A stretch of 45,509 nt of DNA from Selenomonadaceae bacterium (GCA_017428215.1 JAFRRH010000051.1:1-45509), one strand, 5' to 3'; shown: positions 7,668-15,596, numbered from the stretch's first letter. A program made the numbers and translations. The notes: generated by a model from the sequence alone, not told the origin.

Positions 7668-8609
7668 TTAACGCTTAAATTTTTGCTCAACCTTTGTAAA
7701 TATCAATGGAATTATAAATAGTATCGAGAAAAACGGCAAAAACGCCTTGAAAAACTTGTACGCCTCAATATTCAAGAAAACTTTCAGCAACGGATAAATT
7801 ATCGTCGATATTACACCTAAAACCGCAAATCCGATTATAATTCTCCATAATTTATCCTTGTTAGAAACTTTTGTTTTGAAATTTATAAATTTTTGCTCCA
7901 AAAACCAGCCAAAGAAAAACGATAACCCAAATCCCAGCGCGTCAAACGCATCTGCTCGCGCCGTCAATGGGTCAACAATTACTTTTCCGTTCAAAATGTC
8001 CTCTGGATAAGGCTTGAAATACAACCAAAGGAAAATTATCACAACCGTTATTAATCCGACAATAAAAAATATTAATTTGCGTTCGTCGTCTTTTCCTATC
8101 CATTTAAAAATTTTTTCCGCCACGAAAAATAATCCGATTGAATAAATTACCGCGGCTAAAACATCTTGAGGAGTGTGTACGCCTAAAAAATTTCGACTAA
8201 ACACAACCAATAAAATTATTAATCCGCACGGAATTATTAGCAACGGGACGATTTTTCGGTAAAAAAATGCAAATCCACCATAAATCGCCGTTGTAAATTG
8301 TGCGTGCCCGCTCGGAAATGAATATTCGGACGCTTTTTCCATTGCTTCTGCCGACGGAATTAGCTCCGAATTGCTAAACCACGGGCGATATACGCAAAAT
8401 GTTCCCTTGAGTAGCTCATTAATGACACGTCCGCATTCCGCGTTGAATAAGATAAAAATCCCAGCATATTTGTTTATGCACCAGAAAAGTATCGCAGGAA
8501 TCGCCGCTGTTAATGCACTTTTTGACAGGTTTGAGACCGCTAAAAATAAACTTTCGCCGCCAAAATCATTTCTCAAGTCCTGCAAAAAAATTAAATAATC
8601 TAAATCCAC
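7668..8609 (-). CDS. PAP2-family membrane phosphatase
   Basis: Integral membrane acid phosphatase of the PAP2 superfamily, probably dephosphorylating lipid phosphates (undecaprenyl or phosphatidyl) on the outer face of the inner membrane. The three signature motifs are intact: KGTFCVYRPW (KX6RP), FPSGH, and SRNFLGVHTPQD (SRX5HX3D). They are followed by five or six hydrophobic helices. The open frame could start at 8648, but GGAGG followed six bases later by GTG 8607-8609 (VDLDYLIFLQ) is much better. 313 residues. It ends five bases before the RNase gene and starts 28 bases after the fliB stop. Confidence 0.88.
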   Translation of the reverse strand: MDLDYLIFLQDLRNDFGGESLFLAVSNLSKSALTAAIPAILFWCINKYAGIFILFNAECGRVINELLKGTFCVYRPWFSNSELIPSAEAMEKASEYSFPSGHAQFTTAIYGGFAFFYRKIVPLLIIPCGLIILLVVFSRNFLGVHTPQDVLAAVIYSIGLFFVAEKIFKWIGKDDERKLIFFIVGLITVVIIFLWLYFKPYPEDILNGKVIVDPLTARADAFDALGFGLSFFFGWFLEQKFINFKTKVSNKDKLWRIIIGFAVLGVISTIIYPLLKVFLNIEAYKFFKAFLPFFSILFIIPLIFTKVEQKFKR

Positions 8610-8637
8610 AATGCACCTCCAAAATTTAAATCTAGGT

Positions 8638-9669
8638 CTATGGCTCAATCATCATCGAGTAAAAAACTTCAGCGTCGTGCAGTTCGGCAAATTTTTTTAT
8701 TGCCCGCATGCCGCCGCGACTATGATCCAGTTTGTCGTTTATGGCGCACAACATTTCCAAAAAATCTTCCAAAGTCAATCGCCGCTTTGAAATTGTAGTT
8801 AAAACCGCCGCGAACTCCAACGCCCGATAAGTCGTCACGAACACCCGACAATTAAAAGCTTCGTCGCCAGCAAACGCGTTCGGATAACACCGCATGATAA
8901 ATTCATTAACCAAATAATTTTCCAAGACGATTGAAAAATTCCCGCGCAGTTGCGTCAAAATATTTTTCCTGTGCTCCCGATAAGTTTCGGTTAGCTGATT
9001 TTTTTTACTGATTGTCAAATTCGCGGCGTAAGTCTCTCCGAAAATTTCAGCTAAAGCCGCCGCGTGATTTTCTTCGTCGAAGTCAACGGGCACGGAAATT
9101 TTTTCGCCAAAGAATTCACAGAGATTTTCCAGCCGCCGATTTATCGACAAGTCTCGACGTTGCAAAATTTTTATTGCGGCTTGCTGACGTTCCAAAAATT
9201 TTTCGGCGGACAATAAAATTTTCTCCGTGAAGTCAAATATTTGCCGCGCTTTTAATTTGTCAACGACTTCAAAAGTTATCGGTTCCTCGCGCAGTAGGAT
9301 TAAAATTGCGGCGACGGGACAAGTTAGCGTCATTGCCTGCAAAAAAATTTCTGCGTCAAGCTTGTAAGTCACTCGTGGGAAACTTTGACAAATAGCCGTT
9401 AAAAATTCTTCGCCGTGCTTGAGTTGCAATCTACATAAAAAATTTTCGTTAAGGAACGGACATGCGCCAGAACGTTGCATTTTGAAAGCCTGCGCGGACT
9501 CGTCAACGTGTTGAAAAATTTCTTGGCGGTCGTCGGCGGGGAGACGTAAAAATTTTTCCCGCGTCTCCTCGTCAAGCACAATCCGCCAATCTCGACAACA
9601 CCGCGAGCCGCAAGCTTTGCCGTCGCATTTGAAATCTTTGACGTAATTTGGTCGAAAAACTTTTATCAT
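8638..9669 (-). CDS. fliB: Flagellin lysine-N-methylase FliB-like protein
   Basis: Member of the FliB family, cysteine-rich proteins thought to bind an Fe-S cluster and methylate lysines of flagellin. 343 residues. The N-terminal cluster is C15, C20, C24, C25 (KCDGKACGSRCCRDW). Later come CPFLNENFLC and AICQSFPRVTY, the usual cysteine and SFPR signature. The start ATG 9667-9669 has AGGTG upstream. The first 51 codons are present a second time just upstream (9691-9846). No flagellin gene is in the window, so the substrate is by family analogy. Confidence 0.85.
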   Translation of the reverse strand: MIKVFRPNYVKDFKCDGKACGSRCCRDWRIVLDEETREKFLRLPADDRQEIFQHVDESAQAFKMQRSGACPFLNENFLCRLQLKHGEEFLTAICQSFPRVTYKLDAEIFLQAMTLTCPVAAILILLREEPITFEVVDKLKARQIFDFTEKILLSAEKFLERQQAAIKILQRRDLSINRRLENLCEFFGEKISVPVDFDEENHAAALAEIFGETYAANLTISKKNQLTETYREHRKNILTQLRGNFSIVLENYLVNEFIMRCYPNAFAGDEAFNCRVFVTTYRALEFAAVLTTISKRRLTLEDFLEMLCAINDKLDHSRGGMRAIKKFAELHDAEVFYSMMIEP

Positions 9670-9690
9670 AATTTAGCACCTGTCGACGTG

Positions 9691-9846
9691 TTAAAAAATT
9701 TCTTGACGGTCGTCGGCGGGGAGGCGCAAGAATTTTTCCCGCGTCTCCTCGTCAAGCACAATCCGCCAATCTCGACAACAGCGCGAGCCGCAAGCTTTGC
9801 CGTCGCATTTGAAATCTTTGACGTAATTCGGACGATAAATTTTCAT
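9691..9846 (-). pseudogene. Truncated second copy of the fliB 5' end
   Basis: Encodes 51 residues starting MKIYRPNYVKDF, with the same cysteine cluster as FliB residues 15-25, ending at a TAA where the intact gene has CAA (Gln). Its ATG overlaps the TGA of the flavodoxin-like gene upstream (ATGA), which looks like the original gene junction. Homology to the intact gene covers 9682-9846 against 9502-9669. Differences: eight synonymous codons, V/I and F/Y near the start, one codon deleted, and the nonsense change. Only 13 unrelated bases separate it from the intact start. It may be a dead fragment or a small coupled ORF. Confidence 0.8.
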
Positions 9847-10463
9847 CTGATAAAATGCGTTGGCGTCCAATCTTCTTTAGCTGGCAAGCCGAATTTTTCT
9901 TTACCGAGCGCGATACTCTTCATGAGGAACGTCATATTCCGCGCAAGCGTCCGCATAGTTTGCAAGCCTTCCGCGTCCTGCGAACCTTCACCAGGCTCCA
10001 AGCCGTAAACCATATTCCAATATTGACTAGTCGCAATCGTCATGCCGGTGTTACCAAAATATTTATTGAACACGTCGTAAGCCGCAGAGCACCCGCCGCG
10101 CCGCGCAATCACTACGCCCGCGCCAACTTTACCGGTTTTATCTTGCGTGAACGTGCTGTAAAAAAGTCTGTCGAGGAAGGAAATCGCCGCTCCATTAGGC
10201 GACGCGAAATAAACAGGCGCACCGATAACAAAGCCGTCCGACTCCATGAAAATCGGCGCAATCTCGTTAACAATATCCTTGATGACACAATGACCAATTT
10301 CAAAACATTTTTGGCAAGCCATACAACCGCGAATAACTTTGTTGCCGATGTGGAAATAATTTGTCTCGACACCCTCCTCCTTAAAAACTTTAATCATTTC
10401 GTTGAGCGCGATGCTCGTGTTGCCGTTGGCTTTGGGCGAACTGTTAATCAGTAAAACTTTCAT
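9843..10463 (-). CDS. Flavodoxin-like NAD(P)H-dependent FMN reductase / iron-sulfur flavoprotein
   Basis: Flavodoxin-fold protein. The N-terminus MKVLLINSSPKANGNTS is the FMN phosphate loop. CMACQKCFEIGHCVIKD provides cysteines typical of iron-sulfur flavoproteins, and APVYFASPNG is the second FMN loop. 206 residues from ATG 10463, chosen because GGAGTG lies seven bases upstream; the longer frame from 10481 starts inside that ribosome site. Probably an electron-transfer or quinone/azo reductase; the donor and acceptor are unknown. Divergent from the dehydrogenase gene. Confidence 0.85.
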   Translation of the reverse strand: MKVLLINSSPKANGNTSIALNEMIKVFKEEGVETNYFHIGNKVIRGCMACQKCFEIGHCVIKDIVNEIAPIFMESDGFVIGAPVYFASPNGAAISFLDRLFYSTFTQDKTGKVGAGVVIARRGGCSAAYDVFNKYFGNTGMTIATSQYWNMVYGLEPGEGSQDAEGLQTMRTLARNMTFLMKSIALGKEKFGLPAKEDWTPTHFIR

Positions 10464-10521
10464 GTCAAGCACTCCTTTCATACGCTTAAAGAATATTTTG
10501 ACGCGGCGGGCGAAAATCCTG

Positions 10522-10550
10522 TTGCTAAATGATGATAAAAGTTTTAAAAT
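10522..10550 (+). promoter_or_regulatory. Candidate promoter for the 2-hydroxyacid dehydrogenase gene
   Basis: TTGCTA (10522-10527), a 17-base spacer and TAAAAT (10545-10550), in the 124-base gap between divergent genes. The predicted start is about 30 bases before the ATG. Confidence 0.45.
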
Positions 10551-10587
10551 CCTTTGCGATAAACGGAAATTTAGGAGATGTTTTGAA

Positions 10588-11553
10588 ATGAAAATTGTTG
10601 TCTTGGACGGCTACACGCTAAATCCCGGCGATTTGAGTTGGGACGCGCTGAAAACTTTGGGCGAGTGTACAATTTATGACCGCACGAGCTTAACCGACGA
10701 CGCCGAAATTATTTCTCGAATCGGCGACGCGGAAATTGTAATCACAAACAAAACGCCGCTCACAAAAAAAATTCTCGACGCTTGCAACGTAAAATATATT
10801 GGCGTGTTGGCGACGGGCTATAATGTCGTCGATGTTCAGGCGGCGAAAGAAAAAAATATTCCCGTCACGAACATTCCGACTTATGGCACGCAATCAGTTG
10901 CGCAATTCGCTTTTGCTCTGCTGTTAGAAATTTGTCATCATGTGGCGCACCACAATCAAGCCGTTCACGAGGGACGTTGGGAAAATTGTCCGGACTTTTG
11001 TTTTTGGGATTATCCGCTGATTGAACTTGCCGGAAAAACTATGGGCATTATCGGCTACGGAAGAATCGGACAAGCTACCGGCAAATTGGCGCAAGCGTTC
11101 GGCATGAAAGTTATTGCGTTTGACGCCATGCGCGAAGTCGGTACTAAGCTTGGCGATTGCACCTTTGTTGAACTCGACGAACTTTTTGCAACTTCCGACG
11201 TTATCGCTTTGCATTGTCCGTTGTTCCCGTCGACGCAAGGAATTATCTGCAAGGAAAATATCGCGAAGATGAAAGACGGCGTTATAATTTTAAACAACAG
11301 TCGCGGCGGCTTGGTTGTCGAAGCAGATTTGCGCGAGGCTCTCGACAGCGGAAAAGTTTTGGCGGCGGGTCTTGATGTTGTATCTACCGAACCGATTAAA
11401 GGCGATAATCCTCTGCTCGGCGCGAAAAATTGTTTTATTACGCCGCATATCAGCTGGGCACCAAAAGAATCACGCGAACGCCTCATGAATATTGCCGTTG
11501 AAAATCTTAAATCGTGGCTCGCGGGCAATCCCGTCAACGTCGTCAACAAATGA
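10588..11553 (+). CDS. D-2-hydroxyacid dehydrogenase (glycerate dehydrogenase-like)
   Basis: NAD-dependent reduction of a 2-keto acid, probably hydroxypyruvate or a close relative, in the cytosol. 321 residues. The catalytic domain starts MKIVVLDGYTLNPGD, the Rossmann loop is GIIGYGRIGQ, and the catalytic arginine and histidine are expected in NNSRGG and PHISWAP. The dimerisation segment with an aromatic-rich ENCPDFCFWDYPL loop resembles glycerate dehydrogenases (HprA). ATG 10588 has AGGAG ten bases upstream; the longer frame from 10402 runs through the divergent gene and is rejected. The stop overlaps the next start. Confidence 0.9.
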   Translation: MKIVVLDGYTLNPGDLSWDALKTLGECTIYDRTSLTDDAEIISRIGDAEIVITNKTPLTKKILDACNVKYIGVLATGYNVVDVQAAKEKNIPVTNIPTYGTQSVAQFAFALLLEICHHVAHHNQAVHEGRWENCPDFCFWDYPLIELAGKTMGIIGYGRIGQATGKLAQAFGMKVIAFDAMREVGTKLGDCTFVELDELFATSDVIALHCPLFPSTQGIICKENIAKMKDGVIILNNSRGGLVVEADLREALDSGKVLAAGLDVVSTEPIKGDNPLLGAKNCFITPHISWAPKESRERLMNIAVENLKSWLAGNPVNVVNK

Positions 11554-12734
11554 AGCATATAATTTCCTTATTCATACTCGACGCGCTGATAAGTGGAGCA
11601 GTGGCGGCGTGGTTATATTTTACGCGGGGCGAATACGCGGCATTAATGACAGGGCTGTCAATTTTTATCGCCCTTTCGCCAATTTGTTTAATATTTGCGT
11701 CGCCATTTACTTTGTACTTAGCCAGAAGAAAAATCGCTAAACACGGCATAAAGTTAAACAATCCCGACGCGCTGAAACTTTTAAAGGACGTGAACATTGT
11801 CGCCTTGCCGTATAATCGGGTTTTGACTGGCGGAGAATTTTACATTACGGATTTGGTGCCGGAGGGATTGAATCAACCGACTTTGTTAGCAATGGCGGCG
11901 GGAGCAGAAACGGACGCGGAAAATGTTTTGGGGCGCGTGATTTACGACACTGCGATACACAGATCTTTAAGATTGCAACCGTCGACGAATTTTAAAGAAT
12001 TGCCTGGACGCGGCGTTGAGGCTACAGTTAGCGGTACAACAATTCGCGTGGGAAATTTGGCGTGGCTTGAAGGCTTTGGCGTATCAGTTAGCGCGAAATT
12101 GCTCACGAAGATTGACCAACTTTTAGTTAAGGGCAAATCAGTTTTGATTGTCGCAACGGGCAGGGCGGCTCGTGGTGTTATCGCACTAAAAGACGACATA
12201 AACGACGCCGCTATAAAATTTTTGGGCGACTTAAAGCGAAGTGGCATTGAAACGCTACTGTTGACATCTCAACCTAAAAAGATGACAAGTTGGTTTACGA
12301 AAAACTTTGCACTCGACCACATACGAACGAATCTTACGCCGGAGGGCAAAGCTCGCGAGGTACAAATATTCCGCGCCAAAGGAAAAATCGTAGCTGTTAT
12401 CGGCAACGACGAACACGACTTGCCCGCGTTGAAAATTGCCGACGTATCATTTTTATTGGCGGGCGGCTCGCTGAATCCGTCTAACGAAACTAAAACGGAC
12501 TTTGAAATTCCGACGCTTGAAAGTTTTTTATCAATCAGAGAGACCGCGTTAAACGTCTTAAAAGTCTTAAGAACCAATCGGATAATCGCGCTGTTGTCGT
12601 GGATAGTGTTAGTGCCGCCGGCGATTATTTCTATGCTGGAAAATTCGCCGATACCTTATCACCCGTTGATAGCTTTAGTCGGCGTAATAATTTTTAGCAT
12701 AATAATTTTGGTGAATTCATTGCGCACAAACTAA
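11550..12734 (+). CDS. Degenerate P1B-type ATPase-like membrane protein
   Basis: 394 residues laid out like the C-terminal two thirds of a heavy-metal P-type ATPase: two N-terminal helices, a P/N cytoplasmic region, two C-terminal helices ending SIIILVNSLRTN. Conserved sites are altered. The membrane CPC metal site reads SPICLIFASP. The phosphorylation loop DKTGTLT reads LPYNRVLTGG, so the aspartate is missing. The hinge GDGINDAPAL reads GNDEHDLPAL, and the N-domain SEHP is absent, although GRGVEATVSG remains. It cannot run a normal P-type cycle, so a binding, sensing or regulatory role is likely. The ATG overlaps the dehydrogenase stop. Its TAA stop is the left edge of the sufU-end repeat. 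Confidence 0.75.
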   Translation: MKHIISLFILDALISGAVAAWLYFTRGEYAALMTGLSIFIALSPICLIFASPFTLYLARRKIAKHGIKLNNPDALKLLKDVNIVALPYNRVLTGGEFYITDLVPEGLNQPTLLAMAAGAETDAENVLGRVIYDTAIHRSLRLQPSTNFKELPGRGVEATVSGTTIRVGNLAWLEGFGVSVSAKLLTKIDQLLVKGKSVLIVATGRAARGVIALKDDINDAAIKFLGDLKRSGIETLLLTSQPKKMTSWFTKNFALDHIRTNLTPEGKAREVQIFRAKGKIVAVIGNDEHDLPALKIADVSFLLAGGSLNPSNETKTDFEIPTLESFLSIRETALNVLKVLRTNRIIALLSWIVLVPPAIISMLENSPIPYHPLIALVGVIIFSIIILVNSLRTN

Positions 12735-12746
12735 GGAGTGAAATTT

Positions 12747-12854
12747 TTGCTCGAAGATATTTATACAGAACTAATTGCCGAACACAGCCAAGCCAAAGAA
12801 AATCGGCGACAACTTGAACACGCCACGATTAAAGAGCGCGGACAGTCGCTTTAA
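12747..12854 (+). pseudogene. Displaced 5' end of sufU (left repeat copy)
   Basis: TTG start, with its own AAGGAG, followed by codons that repeat the first 32 of sufU. It then runs into the structured insert and ends QSL-stop (35 residues). Bases 12733-12844 match 12918-13029 (112 bp, offset 185). In the shared codons nine differences are synonymous and one is conservative (Glu for Asp), an unexpected pattern for a dead fragment. It sits in what looks like the native position directly after the upstream gene. Confidence 0.85.
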
Positions 12855-12917
12855 AAGCGACGGAACAGCAAACGCGATTTAATGTTACGAAAATTTTTAG
12901 CAAATCACCGCGTTTTA
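12845..12917 (+). mobile_element. Structured micro-element, copy 2, between gene-end repeats
   Basis: Fills exactly the space between the two sufU 5'-end repeats. It opens with the hairpin GTCGCTT TAA AAGCGAC, then GGAACAGC and ACGCGATTT, and pairs ATTT with AAATC near its right end around GAAAATTTTT. Compared with copy 1, the outer bases of the first stem and one pair of the second differ in compensating ways. The left boundary falls on the first base of the hairpin in both copies. Confidence 0.6.
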
Positions 12918-13029
12918 AAGGAGTGAAATTTTTGCTTGAAGATATTTATACGGAATTAATCGCTGAACACAGCCAAGCTAAAGAAAATCGGCGACAACTC
13001 GATCACGCTACAATTAAAGAGCGCGGACA
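12918..13029. repeat. Right copy of 112-bp direct repeat (functional sufU 5' end)
   Basis: Direct repeat of 12733-12844. It supplies the ribosome site and first 32 codons of the intact sufU gene immediately right of the micro-element. Confidence 0.9.
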
Positions 13030-13375
13030 TAATCCAAGTTGCGGCGACGAGATAACTTTAGAATTGGAAGTTGCCGACGGTAAAATTGTTGACGCGGCGT
13101 TTAACGGGGCTGGTTGCGCCATTTCTCAAGCGTCTACAGATATGATGATTGAACTTATGCGCGGAAAAAATGTTGACGAGGCTCAACGGCTCGCTGAACT
13201 TTTTATCAAGATGATTCAGGGCGAAGTTACTGACGACGCCGAACTTGACGAACTCGACGAGGCGGCGGCTTTGAAAAATATTTCTACAATGCCCGCCCGC
13301 GTCAAATGTGCTACTCTTGCTTGGCACACGCTGGATACTGCGCTAAAAAATTCGGACGGTGCTGGCAATGCTTGA
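12932..13375 (+). CDS. sufU: SufU-type iron-sulfur cluster assembly protein
   Basis: NifU/IscU-like protein that in Firmicutes acts as zinc-dependent sulfur acceptor for SufS. 147 residues from TTG 12932 (AAGGAG nine bases upstream; the in-frame GTG 12923 overlaps it). Key residues are C37 and D39 in NPSCGDEI, the cysteine in [10 protein letters not shown], and the third cysteine in [13 protein letters not shown]. No sufS, sufB, sufC or sufD is nearby. The end overlaps the prfA start by eight bases. The 5' end is duplicated upstream, see 12747-12854. Confidence 0.92.
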   Translation: MLEDIYTELIAEHSQAKENRRQLDHATIKERGHNPSCGDEITLELEVADGKIVDAAFNGAGCAISQASTDMMIELMRGKNVDEAQRLAELFIKMIQGEVTDDAELDELDEAAALKNISTMPARVKCATLAWHTLDTALKNSDGAGNA

Positions 13376-14429
13376 TAAACTCCAGAAAGTTGAAGAACAT
13401 TTCGCGGAAGTCGAAGCGCGATTAAGTGACCCGTCAGTTGTGGCGGACGTAGAAAAATTTACCGCGCTCACTCGCGAACATGCAAACCTTGAACCGATTG
13501 TAAAAAAATTTCTTGAGTATAAAAAAATCGCCGCGCAGATTGATGAAGACAAAAATTTATTGGAAACGTCGACGGACGAAGACTTAAAAATTTTGGCGGC
13601 AGAAGAACTTGACGAGCTAAAAAAATCTAAAGACGCGCTTGAACTTGAATTGCCGATTTTACTTTTACCAAAAGATCCCAACGATGATAAAAATGTAATT
13701 ATGGAAATTCGCGGCGGCGTCGGCGGCGAGGAAGCGGCTCTTTTTGCGGGCGAACTTTTTAGAATGTACGTGCGCTATGCAGAGCGACAAGGTTGGCATG
13801 TCGATATTGTAGACGCGAACGCTACGACTATTGGCGGTTTTAAAGAAATTATTTTCACGGTCGACGGCGCGGGCGCGTTCAGCAAACTCAAATACGAAAG
13901 CGGCACTCATCGCGTCCAAAGAGTTCCCGTCACGGAAAGCGGTGGACGAATTCACACGAGCGCGGCAACCGTTGCTGTCATGCCTGAAGCGGAAGAAGTC
14001 GAGGTTGTGATTAATCCCGCCGATTTGCGAATTGATACCTACTGCGCGAGCGGCGCGGGCGGGCAATACGTCAACCGTACCGAGACCGCGATTAGAATTA
14101 CTCATTTGCCAACAGGAATTGTCGTTCAATGCCAAGATGAAAAATCTCAACTTAAAAATAAGGAAAAGGCAATGCGCGTTCTGCGTGCCCGCGTCAAAGA
14201 TTTGGCTGTTCGTGAGCAGACGGCGACCATTGCCGCTGACAGAAAAAATCAAGTCGGCTCTGGCGACCGTAGCGAAAAAATTCGCACGTACAATTTCCCT
14301 CAAGGACGTGTGACTGACCACAGGATTAAATTGACGCTTTACAAAATCGAGGAAATTTTGAACGGCGACCTTGACGAAATTATTGCCGCGCTGATAACTG
14401 CCGACCAAGCAAAAAAATTAGCAGGTTAA
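13368..14429 (+). CDS. prfA: Peptide chain release factor 1
   Basis: Releases finished peptides at UAG and UAA codons. 353 residues, standard length. The codon-recognition tripeptide is PVT ([10 protein letters not shown]), the RF1 class, not the SPF of RF2. The GGQ catalytic loop is [18 protein letters not shown]; the residue after GGQ is Tyr and the next motif NRTE, where most RF1 have HVNTTDS. ATG 13368 gives the normal [12 protein letters not shown] start and overlaps the sufU end. A terminator follows at 14447. Confidence 0.96.
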   Translation: MLDKLQKVEEHFAEVEARLSDPSVVADVEKFTALTREHANLEPIVKKFLEYKKIAAQIDEDKNLLETSTDEDLKILAAEELDELKKSKDALELELPILLLPKDPNDDKNVIMEIRGGVGGEEAALFAGELFRMYVRYAERQGWHVDIVDANATTIGGFKEIIFTVDGAGAFSKLKYESGTHRVQRVPVTESGGRIHTSAATVAVMPEAEEVEVVINPADLRIDTYCASGAGGQYVNRTETAIRITHLPTGIVVQCQDEKSQLKNKEKAMRVLRARVKDLAVREQTATIAADRKNQVGSGDRSEKIRTYNFPQGRVTDHRIKLTLYKIEEILNGDLDEIIAALITADQAKKLAG

Positions 14430-14446
14430 ATTATTAATCGGATAAG

Positions 14447-14471
14447 ACGCTCCAGAACGGGGCGTTTTTTT
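14447..14471 (+). terminator. Rho-independent terminator after prfA
   Basis: ACGCTCC AGAAC GGGGCGT, a 7-bp stem with one G-T pair, followed by seven T. Confidence 0.85.
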
Positions 14472-14522
14472 ATTACAAATGTCATAAGCGAGAAAAAGTT
14501 TTAGTGATTCGTTTCAGCTGAT

Positions 14523-14537
14523 AAAGTCGGCGACTTT
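14523..14537. promoter_or_regulatory. Palindrome upstream of PTS operon, candidate operator
   Basis: AAAGTC GGC GACTTT, a perfect 6-bp inverted repeat, lies 14 bases before an AT-rich TAATATAAA (14550-14558) that could be a -10 region, and 45 bases before the first PTS gene. No clear -35 or sigma-54 box (TGGCAC, TTGCA) was seen. Position between prfA terminator and operon suggests a regulator site. Confidence 0.35.
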
Positions 14538-14581
14538 GGCTAAAATTTTTAATATAAAAAAGTTTTTTTGGGGGCGAAGAG

Positions 14582-15016
14582 ATGTTTGGAATAATCGTAG
14601 GCACTCACGGGCAATTTGCGCCGGGTATCGTGCAGTCGTGCGAAATGATTTTCGGCAAGCGCGACAAACTTAAAGCGGTTACACTTATGCCGGGCGAAGG
14701 TCCCGACGACGTTGTTGCCAAATACGAACAGGCGATTAAGGAACTCGGTACCGAAAAAGTTTTGTTCTTCAACGATTTGCTTGGCGGCAGTCCTTACAAT
14801 GCGGCTTGCAGACTCGTCGCGAAAAATGAAAACTACGGAATAGTTGCGGGCGTCAATCTGCCTGGACTTATCGCGATGTCCGCCGCGCAGGACATGGACG
14901 ACGGCTCCGCTACAATCGCCGAGATTATGGAGCAAGCCCTTGCGGCGTGCAAAGACGGCGTGCTCAGTTCTTCTTACGAAAGTTTGAACGTCGAATCCGA
15001 CGACGACGAACTTTAA
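14582..15016 (+). CDS. manX: PTS mannose-family EIIA component
   Basis: Cytosolic phosphocarrier that accepts phosphate from HPr on His9 (GTHGQFAPG) and passes it to EIIB. 144 residues, a free-standing EIIA domain. FNDLLGGSPYNAA is the conserved fucose/mannose EIIA motif. First gene of EIIA-EIIB-EIIC-EIID, transcribed after the prfA terminator. The transported sugar could be mannose, glucose, fructose, sorbose or a hexosamine; the sequence does not decide. Confidence 0.93.
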   Translation: MFGIIVGTHGQFAPGIVQSCEMIFGKRDKLKAVTLMPGEGPDDVVAKYEQAIKELGTEKVLFFNDLLGGSPYNAACRLVAKNENYGIVAGVNLPGLIAMSAAQDMDDGSATIAEIMEQALAACKDGVLSSSYESLNVESDDDEL

Positions 15017-15041
15017 TAAAATCTTTTGGGAGGGTTTTATA

Positions 15042-15533
15042 ATGGAAATTGCTTTTTGCAGAATCGATGACCGTTTGATTCACGGTCAAGTTGCTACTGT
15101 CTGGTCGAAGGTCACGGGTTGCAACCGTATTATGTGCGTTAGCGACGAGGTTGCTAAAGACGAACTGCGCAAGAAACTTTTGTTGCAAGTCGTTCCGCCC
15201 GGACTTAAAGGCTACGTTATCCCCGTTGACAAAGCGGTTGAGGCGTACAAGAATCCCAAGTACAATTCCTTCAAGACGCTGTTCCTGTTCACGAATCCCA
15301 AAGACGTTTTGCGGGCGGTCAAGGGCGGCATTCCCTTTAAGTCAGTCAATCTCGGCGGCAAATGCTTTAAAGACGGCGACACGCTCATTTCTCAAGCGGT
15401 TTCAGTCAATGCGGAAGATGTCGCGGCGATTAAAGAACTCGTCAGCATGGGTATCGAAGTCGAAATGCGCAAGCTCGTCAATGACCCGAAAGTTGACGCT
15501 ATGGACGCACTCAAAGCTAAAGGTTTAGTATAA
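15042..15533 (+). CDS. PTS mannose/sorbose-family EIIB component
   Basis: Takes the phosphate from EIIA on His14 (RIDDRLIHGQV, the family signature) and donates it to the incoming sugar at the membrane complex. 163 residues, normal for EIIB-Man/Sor. GGGAGGG-type ribosome site a few bases before ATG 15042. A 63-base spacer with a hairpin separates it from EIIC. Confidence 0.93.
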   Translation: MEIAFCRIDDRLIHGQVATVWSKVTGCNRIMCVSDEVAKDELRKKLLLQVVPPGLKGYVIPVDKAVEAYKNPKYNSFKTLFLFTNPKDVLRAVKGGIPFKSVNLGGKCFKDGDTLISQAVSVNAEDVAAIKELVSMGIEVEMRKLVNDPKVDAMDALKAKGLV

Positions 15534-15543
15534 TTAGGCAGTG

Positions 15544-15588
15544 GGGACAACGGATAAAATTTTTCCTTGTCCCTTTTCCCTAAAGGGG
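15544..15588 (+). promoter_or_regulatory. Intercistronic hairpins between EIIB and EIIC
   Basis: GGGACAA (15544-15550) pairs with TTGTCCC (15567-15573). Next, CCC (15578-15580) can pair with GGG inside the EIIC ribosome site AAAGGGG (15582-15588). There is no T-run, so it is more likely a translation or mRNA-stability element than a terminator. Confidence 0.4.
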
Positions 15589-15596
15589 TGTTTTTA

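Noticed and set aside
10402..10587. N-terminal extension of the 2-hydroxyacid dehydrogenase
   Set aside because: It would run antisense through the flavodoxin-like gene and its promoter. ATG 10588 has a good ribosome site and the family's normal start.
13665..14408. Long minus-strand frame inside prfA
   Set aside because: Shadow frame; prfA on the plus strand is unambiguous by conserved motifs.
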